From Protula sp. h YS-2021 (Eukaryota; Annelida; Polychaeta; Sabellida; Serpulidae): 64,000 bases of DNA. This document shows positions 56,332 through 64,000 of the stretch, one piece after another. Position 1 is the first letter of the stretch; each line of letters opens with the position of its first letter. A model generated the notes under the pieces. The model did no database searches, had not been told where the DNA came from, and worked only from the letters and a program-made list of their open reading frames with translations. A program made the translations under genes and the position numbers. The stretch is from assembly GCA_949752745.1 (NCBI GenBank), contig OX457028.1:22428352-22492351 (forward strand), read 5' to 3'.

Positions 56332-57705
56332 ATGTCTCTCATTCATAATCATTCGTGTGAATGTAGTCTTTCTCCATTGGAATGGTTTCACGTACCACCG
56401 ACGCAAACTGCTGTAGAGAAAAGTTATAATGTTGACTATCAACCACTTACAAGTATTAGAGAAGGCGCTCCAATAGAATTCTACATTCCTGCGAGTACAG
56501 AAGAATATCTAGATTTAAAGAACAGCAAACTTCATATTGTATGTCGCATTCTAAAGGCTGATGGAACAGCGTGTGGCGCAGATGATAATGTCTCTTGCAT
56601 CAATGATGTGTTTAATGGGTTATGGTCTAATATTGAATTGTTTCTGAATGATCGTTTGGTTTCGCATAGCAACAATACTCATGGTTATACCAGCATTATC
56701 TCTCATCTCATCCATGACTCGGAAGAAAGTCTGCATTCTGAGCGCTCTATGCGTCTCATGTACAAGGATACTGCTGGGTCAATGAATAGTCATGAGGTGA
56801 AAAGACCTAATCATGAACAATATGTATCCGGGTTTCATGTCAATGCTGACGGTGGTGACTTGGCTGAGCAAGGAAACAATGGCTTACATCATCGTTATTT
56901 ACATACTCGTCTTAGCCGTGATGTTATGCTCGCAGGTGGTTTAAGGATAGATTTGTTTGAGCAGGATCGTTATCTTCCGAATGGCATCAGTTTGAAATTG
57001 CGTTTCCATAGACAAAAAGATGACTATGTATTGATGGCTGCAAATAATACCTATAAGGTAGAAGTGAAAGAGGCATTTTTAACCATTCGCAAAGTGAGGG
57101 TGAGTCCAGGTATTCAGTTAGGACATACAGATGCATTGATGAAAAGTCCTGCCAAGATCATCATCACTAGAAAAGAATGTAAAGTCTTGGCTATTCCAGC
57201 AGGATTTCAGTCTTTTGTGAAAGATAACATCTTTTTGGGTCAATTACCAAATCGTATTGTCATTGGTCTGGTTCATAATGAAGCTTTTGGTGGATCAGTA
57301 TTGAGGAATCCATATGATTTCAAACATTTTGATCTGGACTATATGCAACTGTACACGGATGGTGAACCAGTTCTATCCAAACCTCTCAAGCTTGACATTA
57401 CACAGAACAAATACCTGAACGCTTTTGAAACGCTTTACAAATCGTTTGATCGGTTGAATGGTGAGAAAAGTTCCATTATAAAACGGGAAGATTGGCCTAG
57501 AGGTTATGCTTTATTTTCGTTTGACTTAACACCGGATTATGATGGTGATGATCATTTCCCCCTGATCAAGCATGGGAATTTGCGGCTAGAAATGAACTTT
57601 GCTACGGCTTTGCAACCTACAATCAATGTCATTGTCTATGCTGAATTTGACAACATTATTGAGATCAGTGCAAATCGCAGCATCCAATTCGACTACCAGT
57701 CATGA
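56332..57705 (+). CDS. Major capsid protein (double jelly roll, hexon-like)
   Basis: 457 residues, intact. Motifs typical of Polinton major capsid proteins: GAPIEFYIPASTEEYLDLKN in the first strand region, DVFNGLWSNIELFLNDRLVS, YTSIISHLI, GLRIDLFEQDRYLPNGISLK, and NLRLEMNFATALQPTINVIV near the end. It would form the capsid shell. Its stop overlaps the protease ATG (ATGA). Together with penton, ATPase and protease it makes a complete morphogenesis module. Confidence 0.93.
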   Translation: MSLIHNHSCECSLSPLEWFHVPPTQTAVEKSYNVDYQPLTSIREGAPIEFYIPASTEEYLDLKNSKLHIVCRILKADGTACGADDNVSCINDVFNGLWSNIELFLNDRLVSHSNNTHGYTSIISHLIHDSEESLHSERSMRLMYKDTAGSMNSHEVKRPNHEQYVSGFHVNADGGDLAEQGNNGLHHRYLHTRLSRDVMLAGGLRIDLFEQDRYLPNGISLKLRFHRQKDDYVLMAANNTYKVEVKEAFLTIRKVRVSPGIQLGHTDALMKSPAKIIITRKECKVLAIPAGFQSFVKDNIFLGQLPNRIVIGLVHNEAFGGSVLRNPYDFKHFDLDYMQLYTDGEPVLSKPLKLDITQNKYLNAFETLYKSFDRLNGEKSSIIKREDWPRGYALFSFDLTPDYDGDDHFPLIKHGNLRLEMNFATALQPTINVIVYAEFDNIIEISANRSIQFDYQS

Positions 57706-58139
57706 ACACGAAGCAGATTGATGCCATATTGAGTCGTGATGTCATGACCAAAGACTTGTTTCAAGGCGTGTTTGCCATGGACCAGTTACCATCTTTACAA
57801 CGCGGCGCCTATGTGATCAACACAGACGATCAAGATGAACCAGGAGAACATTGGGTGGCAGTGTATTATGATAAAGACCCTGTGGAATATTTTGACTCTT
57901 ATGGACTGTTCCCTCTCGATGATCGTTTAGACATGTTTTTAAGAAATGACTATATGTATAATTCTATCTCATTACAAACGCCAATATCATCGTCATGTGG
58001 TTTTTATTGTGTATATTATATATTACATAGAGCTCGAGGTCAGAGTATGTTTGATATTGTGAATATATTAAAAAGAAAGGATGGTGATTTTATTGTAAAG
58101 GATTTTGTATATAGACATTATAAACCATTGTTTTATTAA
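57702..58139 (+). CDS. Adenain-type cysteine protease (maturation protease)
   Basis: 145 residues. The catalytic set is readable: His in GEHWVAVYYD, Asp/Glu partner region in EYFDSYGLFP, and the nucleophile Cys in SSSCGFYCVYYILH. Length is short for the family, as usual in Polintons. Expected to cleave pVI-like and other virion proteins at GG or GX-G sites. Last gene of the rightward set. Intact. Confidence 0.92.
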   Translation: MNTKQIDAILSRDVMTKDLFQGVFAMDQLPSLQRGAYVINTDDQDEPGEHWVAVYYDKDPVEYFDSYGLFPLDDRLDMFLRNDYMYNSISLQTPISSSCGFYCVYYILHRARGQSMFDIVNILKRKDGDFIVKDFVYRHYKPLFY

Positions 58140-58553
58140 TGTTGTTGTTTTATTAATGTTGTTGTTTTTATTAATGTTGTTGTTTTATTAATGTTGTTAT
58201 TGTAGTAGTTAAGTTGTTGTTGTTATATTAGTTAAGTTGTTGTTATATTAGTTAAGTTGTTGTTGTTAAATAAAACAAACCAAGTTTTCAAACTGTCTTG
58301 TTTATTGTGTTCTATTTACAAAGTTTACAAACACTATTTACAAACTCTTAACTACAAACGCTATTTACACTATTTACAAATTCTTAACTACAAATTCTAT
58401 TTACACTATTTACAAACTTTTATTTACAAAGTCTATTTACACTATTTACAAAATTTTATTTACACTATTTACAAACTTTTATTTACAAAGTCTATTTACA
58501 CTATTTACAAATTCTTAACTACAAAGTCTATTTACACTATTTACAAACTTCTA
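58140..58553. repeat. Convergent intergenic zone: TGTTGTTGTTTTATTAA and CTATTTACACTATTTACAAA repeats
   Basis: The first part (58140-58266) repeats TTATTAATGTTGTTGTTTT and TTAGTTAAGTTGTTG. The second (58312-58553) repeats CTATTTACACTATTTACAAA with TTCTTAACTACAAA. The rightward and leftward genes end on either side. Confidence 0.9.
58269..58306. terminator. Back-to-back polyadenylation signals
   Basis: AATAAA on the plus strand at 58269-58274 (for the capsid/protease genes) and AATAAA on the minus strand at 58301-58306 (for the leftward genes). Confidence 0.6.
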
Positions 58554-58802
58554 TTAACAATCACATCCATTTTTCAATACATTCATCAATGCATGCCATT
58601 CATTAGAATCTAAATTGATATAGGTATCATAGACATTATACCCGTATTTGTAAATGCTATGAAAGCTCACATAACACACATCACAAAACTTTATCACTTT
58701 CACAGTAACATGTTCAGACAGTTTCAGTTCATATCCTTCTTCTAAGTCAATGTCCATCACACGCATAGGTTGTGTCAGCTCAATGAATTTGGTACCCCGC
58801 AT
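58554..58802 (-). CDS. Small PC4-like protein 4
   Basis: An 82-residue frame starting MRGTKFIELTQPM. It reads as a PC4-type unit: strands YELKLSEHVTVKVIKFCDVC and YVSFHSIYKY followed by a final helix YINLDSNEWHALMNVLK. The same open frame continues upstream to 58925 but overlaps the end of the previous gene there, so the internal Met is preferred; a longer form is possible. Member of the array 58554-59916. Function unknown beyond the fold guess. Confidence 0.5.
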   Translation of the reverse strand: MRGTKFIELTQPMRVMDIDLEEGYELKLSEHVTVKVIKFCDVCYVSFHSIYKYGYNVYDTYINLDSNEWHALMNVLKNGCDC

Positions 58803-58827
58803 AAGTTGTATTCCTTCCTCTTTGAAT

Positions 58828-59178
58828 TCAAGCGTCAGGTTCTTTCCAATCCAATGCTTGCAACAGCGCGTTCCATTCCACTGTGCTGAGGGTGATGATG
58901 TCGTAGTTTTCTGCAAGCTCGTCATGTTGGCGAAATTGTATAAACACGTCTAGACCGTTCTCAGTCACACGCACTTCTAATTCATTTGAGACTGCTAGGA
59001 GAAAGCCGGGTATTCTCAACTTGTCTAGATGATCCTTCAACACGGATTGGTCATCAAGCGATAGGACGAGATACTGTCCAAAATGTCGTAACACAATGTC
59101 ATCACATAAGTTTCTCATGTATGAGAATCCATTTGTCATGGGTTCATAATCCAACACATAGTCTTCCATCTCGTTCAT
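58828..59178 (-). CDS. Small PC4-like protein 3
   Basis: 116 residues. ELEVRVTENGLDVFIQFRQH, then IITLSTVEWNALLQALDW: the strand-strand-helix pattern shared with the other array members. A TATA-like AGTATAAAAT lies 4 bp upstream of the first ATG, so translation may start further in, at 59169 or 59139. Confidence 0.55.
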   Translation of the reverse strand: MNEMEDYVLDYEPMTNGFSYMRNLCDDIVLRHFGQYLVLSLDDQSVLKDHLDKLRIPGFLLAVSNELEVRVTENGLDVFIQFRQHDELAENYDIITLSTVEWNALLQALDWKEPDA

Positions 59179-59183
59179 GTATT

Positions 59184-59558
59184 TTATACTCGGATGATGT
59201 CGAACAGTGGATGTTGTATCGCTTCTAGGAATCGTAAGACTGCGCGCCAGTTCTTGATATCAAAGAAGATCAACTGTGCATAGGGTGTATCTGGCACAAC
59301 TCCCTTATAATCCTTTGGATAATCCTGTAAAAGATTTCTACAGAATGTCACACGTATCTTAGAATCATATTCAGCCACCGTCACTTCCAGTTTATTTTCA
59401 AGTCTGCGTTTAAACCTAGGTTCAAGCGGTATGTTTTTAAAGTCTTTCCACACTTCAGGTTTAAACCGATAAGCAGAAATTCTCCGAGAACCCATCATCA
59501 CTTCATTCCTCTCATTAACTTTAAGGTAGACACCATCGTCCAACATGAGTGCATTCAT
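59184..59558 (-). CDS. Small PC4-like protein 2
   Basis: 124 residues. KLEVTVAEYDSKIRVTFCRN, then AQLIFFDIKNWRAVLRFLEA gives the same strand-strand-helix plan. The N part (MNALMLDDGVYLKVNERNEV) may be a second, weaker unit. Separated from its neighbours by 5 and 13 bp. Confidence 0.55.
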   Translation of the reverse strand: MNALMLDDGVYLKVNERNEVMMGSRRISAYRFKPEVWKDFKNIPLEPRFKRRLENKLEVTVAEYDSKIRVTFCRNLLQDYPKDYKGVVPDTPYAQLIFFDIKNWRAVLRFLEAIQHPLFDIIRV

Positions 59559-59571
59559 GATTGTTACCTTG

Positions 59572-59916
59572 TTATGACTTGTCGTCTTGTCTGCGAAGCC
59601 TTTTATCCACTTCTTTCACCTGCTTCTTCATCATTTTCCATTCAGGTATTGTCAGCAAAATTCCCTTTTTCGTTGGACGGTTTTTTCCAGTCCCCTCATC
59701 TCTGAGGTATTTGCGAATGTTCACCACACCTTCATTACTTTGTTTCATAATCTTGATATACTTTCCATTGCCTAGAGAAAGCATTCCATCCCACGACTGT
59801 GGTGGTACCGCCGTCTCCACTTTTAATTTCTTGATGGTAGTATCAGGATGTTTCACATTCATGTCTTTCACTGTATCAGCAAGAGTATCCATATCCGTTG
59901 TTGCAGATCTTTTCAT
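59572..59916 (-). CDS. PC4 (transcriptional coactivator p15)-type ssDNA-binding protein
   Basis: 114 residues, the clearest PC4 match in the array. The basic/Ser-Thr N tail is followed by MLSLGNGKYIKIMKQSNEGV, VNIRKYLRDEGTGKNRPTKK, GILLTIPEWKMMKKQVKEVD, the order and spacing of the PC4 fold (four strands, then an EW-containing helix). PC4 proteins bind single-stranded DNA and act in transcription and replication. Its own TATA box (59971-59978) overlaps the PolB stop codon. Confidence 0.78.
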   Translation of the reverse strand: MKRSATTDMDTLADTVKDMNVKHPDTTIKKLKVETAVPPQSWDGMLSLGNGKYIKIMKQSNEGVVNIRKYLRDEGTGKNRPTKKGILLTIPEWKMMKKQVKEVDKRLRRQDDKS

Positions 59917-59970
59917 GTTGACGCTTCAGTGTTCACACCTCAACTGACTCTAAAGTTGAAGTGTCTCCCC

Positions 59971-59978
59971 CTTATATA
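59971..59978 (-). promoter_or_regulatory. TATA box of the PC4-like array, overlapping the PolB stop
   Basis: TATATAAG on the minus strand, 55 bp before the ATG at 59916. The PolB stop codon TAA (59974-59972) lies within it. Confidence 0.55.
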
Positions 59979-62900
59979 CTGTAATGCCCATGCGCCAAAG
60001 TGGAATAGCCATCACTCATCACATATCGCTTGTCATCAAAGGGAGAGAGAGCCACTTTCCTCAACTTCTCCGAGAAAATCTGGTGGTCATGACTTCGTAT
60101 GATGTATCCTGTGGTCATCGTTTGTGTTTGGTTGAACAAACTGTCTCTATACTGCTGATGTTTCATCCGTCTTTGACACGCGCGAGTGATGCCTTTAGCC
60201 GTACGTTTTTCTTTCCCACCATATATGATACTATACATTTTCGGCCGAAGTCCAACAAACTCTTCAATGGGAATGCCCACCGTCTCATCTTTCATTTTCC
60301 CAAGCACTTTCTTGTTCACGTTGGAATGCAGGAAATGATCTGGCGGATAGTCACTTGTGTCGAACAAGTCGGCATCTTCCTGCATGTCTTTGTAGATATC
60401 TTCCGTTTCTATGTCATAACATAGACTGTCGGTGTCGCTGAACAACAGCTTGGCGTCGGGATACTTGGTCATGATGTAGTTGTAATGAAAGTGGAACATG
60501 AGCACCTTGCTGAGGTCGAGAATGGTGAAACCAACTTGAATGGGTTTATCCAGAAGCAGATCCACTTTGCGCAAATGTACCGCGGTCAAATCTTCGTTGA
60601 AAATTCTAAATTTGTTTCTTGAACCGCTTTTCCTGGTGAACAAGTTCCACATTCATGCGCTTTCTCACATTTTCCATGGTTTTGCCAAACACAGAGTTGT
60701 TCATCAGTTTGAAGAAGTCTTTCTCAAACGGGTTCTTGGCCAACTTTCTCTTTTCCGTGTTTAAGGAGATGTATTTTGCCAACCATTTGCTCTGTGCAAA
60801 CATGATGGCACGATGCACCTTCGTGACTTTCAATCCCAGTGAGACATATTGCTGTAAATTTCTATAATGAAGCACATATTTATTCTTGTCGCATAAGTTG
60901 GGAATGAGCTTTTCACTAGGTTTGCCTTTCATGTTTAGATCTTTCCGTAGCTTCTGACTATGCTCTGACAATTCTCCCACTTTCACACATTTCCGTTCTG
61001 GAGCCACTGGGTAGTGATTATGACGATCATGGATTGAATATGGGTATTCCAAATCCACTTCTAAAATGTATCCAATCTCGTCATCTTCATCCACATCCAT
61101 AAAGTCAATGGATTCTGGCTCGCTCACCCACACAAATCCACTTTCCGGCATGCTTTGCGACATGGCCCAGCCATACAAGTTGTTTGCATCCAGGTACGTC
61201 AAGTAGTTGGTTGGTTTCGTGGTATTGTAATCTGGTACGTAGGGGTTATTTGCTTTCGCATACTTGTGTGTGATGACAGATATTCCTCCACGTAGACCTT
61301 GTTCAACCATTTGGTACATGTCAATGTCGTTGATCAATTCCAATTTCACCTTTGTCGCTTTTAACATAGCATCCCACGACAGTCCTGGGGCTGTATAGTA
61401 GTGAGCTGGATCTAATTCATACGTGTTGAGACATACGTGACGAAAGTTTTCAAACACGTCAGCCAGCAGCACACATCTGATTTCAGGTACAAGTCATGGT
61501 ATTCGCCAAATGTAGTACAGTGGAATGTCTCCCACACCTTCTGCGCATGCGCATAATCCTCATCGCTAATGTCTTCTTCACTGAGCAGACTGTAAAACTT
61601 GTCCTTGGACGGCAGTTGTGTTTCAGCAAACTTGGATGGCTCATCTACGTAATCATAAGGGTACACTCCCTTTCTCAACAGTAACTCTTGTTGGTCACTA
61701 TCGTGAATGTGTGACGTCATGTGATAAAAGTTGTCTTTCCCTTCTGCCGCTAGGTTGGAGACCAACTTCTGTAGAGAAGTACTCATGAACTGAAAGCTGT
61801 CTGTAAATTTCAGATTGCTCATGGTGAATGCAATATATTTCTCAACGGTGTTGGGAATGACTGTAATCCTTTCGTTTTTGAACTTTCCAATTTCTTCCAT
61901 GATCAAATGGCTGTCATAGCCTCGTAAATTGTGGAAAAACACAGGAATGATGAAAGAATCTTCAACATCCTGCTGATCCTTTCGAAGTCGAAATTGTAAA
62001 TTGCATTCACTATGTGCAGCTCCACGGTATTTGCCATTGATATGGTCATGATCTCTCACATGATCTGCTCCTAGAGGCTCATGACAAATGTAGCAATCCG
62101 TAGCGTTCTTATAATGCTCTTCATCTTTATGAGTCATGACCATTTTCTTTTTCTGTTGTAAACCATGCACAATACGATCACGCTCATTCACCATATGGTC
62201 TAAAAAGACTTTCACAGCATTATCTCCTCGATACACGACTGGTGCACGTGTATCATACTGGCTGACAACCACATAGGCAAAGCTGTTTGGACGATGATGT
62301 TGATACTTGTCTCCTTCATGCTTTTTCGTGAAACATTCAAAGTCTGCATAAATGACAAACGGCACTCGCTGTTGTTTGGCTACATTCTTGAACTTGATGA
62401 AGGGTTCCTTGGGGAAAGATAAGCGTTGTGTTCCATGCTTGCCACACACTTCACGATGCTTGTCTAAAAGATCTTGTCGCATAAACCCATGAAGACAGTT
62501 GAAACAATAAAACATTGCTCCATTATACTTGGTACGATAAGTCATCAGTCTGCTGAAATTCTTGATGAGGCAATAATGTCTTGTCTTGTCATTGCTAATC
62601 AAAAGCAAGTTGATTTCTCTGGCGCTGTTGGCGCTGGTGTTTCGGCTGAGTTGTATGGGAACAACGACATCATGTTCATATCCAAACACGTTAATGGACA
62701 CATCATTCTCCTTTTCAAACTTTGGAATGTCTGTAATCGGTGTTGGAAATGTCATGCCTTCCACCTTCAATTCGTTCTCAAATAGCTTGTATTGATGCAC
62801 ACGCTGTGGGTTTCTATCTGTTGAAGGGTGAAGGTGAGCCAATACAGACCATAAGAAACATTTGTTGTCTTTATTCTGAATGTTTAACACACCTAATGTA

Positions 62901-63634
62901 TTCTTCACTTTCTTCGGTAGTGGGATAAAACTACTTGCTTCCAGAGGCGCTGACGTAGCTGTATGCACTTCAATGAATAATATGTTATCCAACACCCAGC
63001 CAGAACCTTGTCGCTCATGTTCATCAAACCTGGTAAACAATTCTTTATAGGCTTCTGGCAAGTCCTGCTCAATATCCGTTGGATTGTATGCTGCATATGT
63101 CGGACTGCTGATGAAGGCATTATCGACGTGTTCTACCATCACGCCTTCAACATTTGGTGTCATTTTCTTGAAGCGTGCATGCACCACAATGTACCATTTC
63201 ATGCCATGGTTTAACGTCTCTAGCAAATGTCTCTTGATTCTATTCTCTTGTTGTCGCATTTCAAGTAGCAAATCTGATCCATCTTCAGGCTCAAACCGTC
63301 TTTCCTGTGCGTTTTCACCAAGACTCACTCTTCTGCCTCTGCCTACTTGTCCTGTCTCTTTCTTTCTTTGTTCTTCATGAGACACATTTTCCATCTCATC
63401 ACATGCATGTGTCTCAAATGCATCCAAAGATGAAAATATATTGGCGCATTTACAGCAGAGGACTGGATCAGGTCTTTCAACACCATCTTGTACGGTCTTT
63501 CGTCTCTTGACTTCAATCTGCTCAACAAGCTCTTCATGAGCACGTTTCATCCTAGCTGGTTTGCATGTATGTTCCACGAACACTTCCAGAGATGGAAATG
63601 TCACATCACAATCATGACAGTAGACTGTTGCCAT
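59972..63634 (-). pseudogene. Protein-primed family-B DNA polymerase, two frameshifts
   Basis: About 1,220 residues spread over three frames: 63634-61412, 61472-60606 and 60652-59972, with frame changes near 61.46 kb and 60.63 kb. In order: two N-terminal Cys/His fingers (CHDCDVTF, CCKCANIF); a segment with KDNKCFLWSVLAHLHP and HYCLIKNFSRL that may be a cysteine-protease-like fold; a CFNCLHGF finger; exonuclease motifs VIYADFECFT and HNLRGYDSHLIM; an endonuclease-VII-like zinc unit (CYICHEPLGADHVRDHDH); polymerase motif A region YLDANNLYGWAMSQ, motif B region FKLMNNSVFGKTMENVRKR, and motif C FSDTDSL. The start MATVYCHDCD (63634) is preferred over 63676 because the TATA box at 63690-63683 would put the transcript start after the latter. 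Breaks mean no full-length product. Confidence 0.9.
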
Positions 63635-63682
63635 CGTTGTTGCTAGAACTGAAATGAAGTAAAATATACGTTTCACTCTTCC

Positions 63683-63690
63683 TTTTATAC
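63683..63690 (-). promoter_or_regulatory. TATA box of PolB
   Basis: TATAAAAGGAAGAGTG on the minus strand, identical in those 16 bases to the box before copy B at 50004. It lies just inside the right terminal repeat. Confidence 0.65.
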
Positions 63691-63718
63691 CACTTCAATG
63701 GTGTGTTAACTCAGCAGA

Positions 63719-63894
63719 ATGTATCACTAGTTGACTAGTTGACATGTTTCACTCATGCTTTTATGCTACTTCCATGTAATCAAAATATGGTGTGTAACTT
63801 TTCAAACTTGCTCAAAATTGTTAAAATTGCTGACTCAGCAGAATTTTACTTGTGTATATGAATGTTTCACTTACAGTTGTGAAGTTGTACTGCT
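63719..63894 (-). repeat. Polinton right terminal inverted repeat
   Basis: About 176 bp, inverse of the left repeat, with an extra ~20 bp (TTTTGAGCAAGTTTGAAA region) and a few more small insertions. It contains a TATA-like CATAAAAG where the left copy has TATAAAAG. Confidence 0.92.
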
Positions 63895-64000
63895 GCACAG
63901 CAGAGACATCTAGCGGTGAAGTTAAATGGTCTGCCAAATGGTATTCATCCGCGAAGAAGCACTGTAATGGTGAAATTTTCAGTCAACTATAACGAAAGTT
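63895..64000. other. Host flank right of the Polinton
   Basis: Unique-looking sequence; it does not continue the minisatellite that flanks the left end. Confidence 0.6.

Larger units (their letters stand above)
49247..63894. mobile_element. Polinton/Maverick (adintovirus-like) element, 14.6 kb
   Basis: Bounded by inverted repeats beginning AGCAGTACAACT. It holds the full hallmark set: integrase, packaging ATPase, adenain-type protease, penton-like and double-jelly-roll major capsid proteins, and protein-primed family-B DNA polymerase. Capsid-side genes run rightward, the polymerase side leftward, converging on an AT-rich zone at 58.14-58.55 kb. PolB carries two frameshifts, so this copy is replication-defective. 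Adjacent 6-mers (GAACTC left, GCACAG right) do not match, so no target duplication is visible. Confidence 0.95.

Overview
This window is eukaryotic genomic DNA, most likely from a marine invertebrate, perhaps a mollusc. Evidence: short exons with GT/AG introns, AT-rich introns full of micro- and minisatellites, DIRS-type, MULE-type and Polinton elements, and two animal genes. I cannot name the species from sequence alone.

Layout. (1) 1-5 kb: AT-rich DNA with a decayed reverse-transcriptase fragment (about 941-1592). (2) 5.8-27.5 kb, plus strand: sixteen phase-compatible exons of a Met-like receptor tyrosine kinase (cysteine-rich module, IPT/TIG ectodomain with a furin-like site, one transmembrane helix, complete kinase). 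Its 5' exons probably lie left of what I can resolve. Its introns hold foldback elements and a 2.06-kb internally deleted DIRS-like element with a very clear internal complementary region. (3) 27.5-34.5 kb: a 51-bp satellite, a ~150-bp tandem repeat, and two of three copies of a TTAA-ended nonautonomous transposon. (4) 34.6-46.9 kb, minus strand: a nearly complete TXNDC11-like gene (fourteen exons placed, two probably missed), with a foldback MULE carrying a dead transposase in one intron. (5) 48.0-49.2 kb: minisatellites. (6) 49.25-63.89 kb: a complete-length Polinton/Maverick (adintovirus-like) element with ~155-175 bp inverted termini.

The Polinton is the richest part. Plus-strand genes run: two tandem copies of an unknown helical protein, a Cys-rich PC4-like protein, two further small helical proteins, chromodomain integrase, packaging ATPase, basic late protein, a conserved late protein, a small Cys-rich protein, penton-like capsid protein, pVI-like protein, double-jelly-roll major capsid protein and adenain-type protease. 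Facing them on the minus strand are four small PC4-like ORFs and a protein-primed PolB. PolB is broken by two frameshifts, so this copy should not replicate itself, whereas integrase, ATPase, capsid and protease frames are open. Core promoters are very compact: several TATA boxes contain the stop codon of the preceding gene, and a shared TATAAAAGGAAGAGTG block precedes both a left-end gene and PolB.

The least described material is the pair of accessory arrays in the Polinton (helical paralogs on the left, PC4-like paralogs on the right), its overlapping ATGA gene junctions and shared promoter cassettes, and the minimal DIRS element in the kinase gene. All homology calls are by motif reading; no database search was run.
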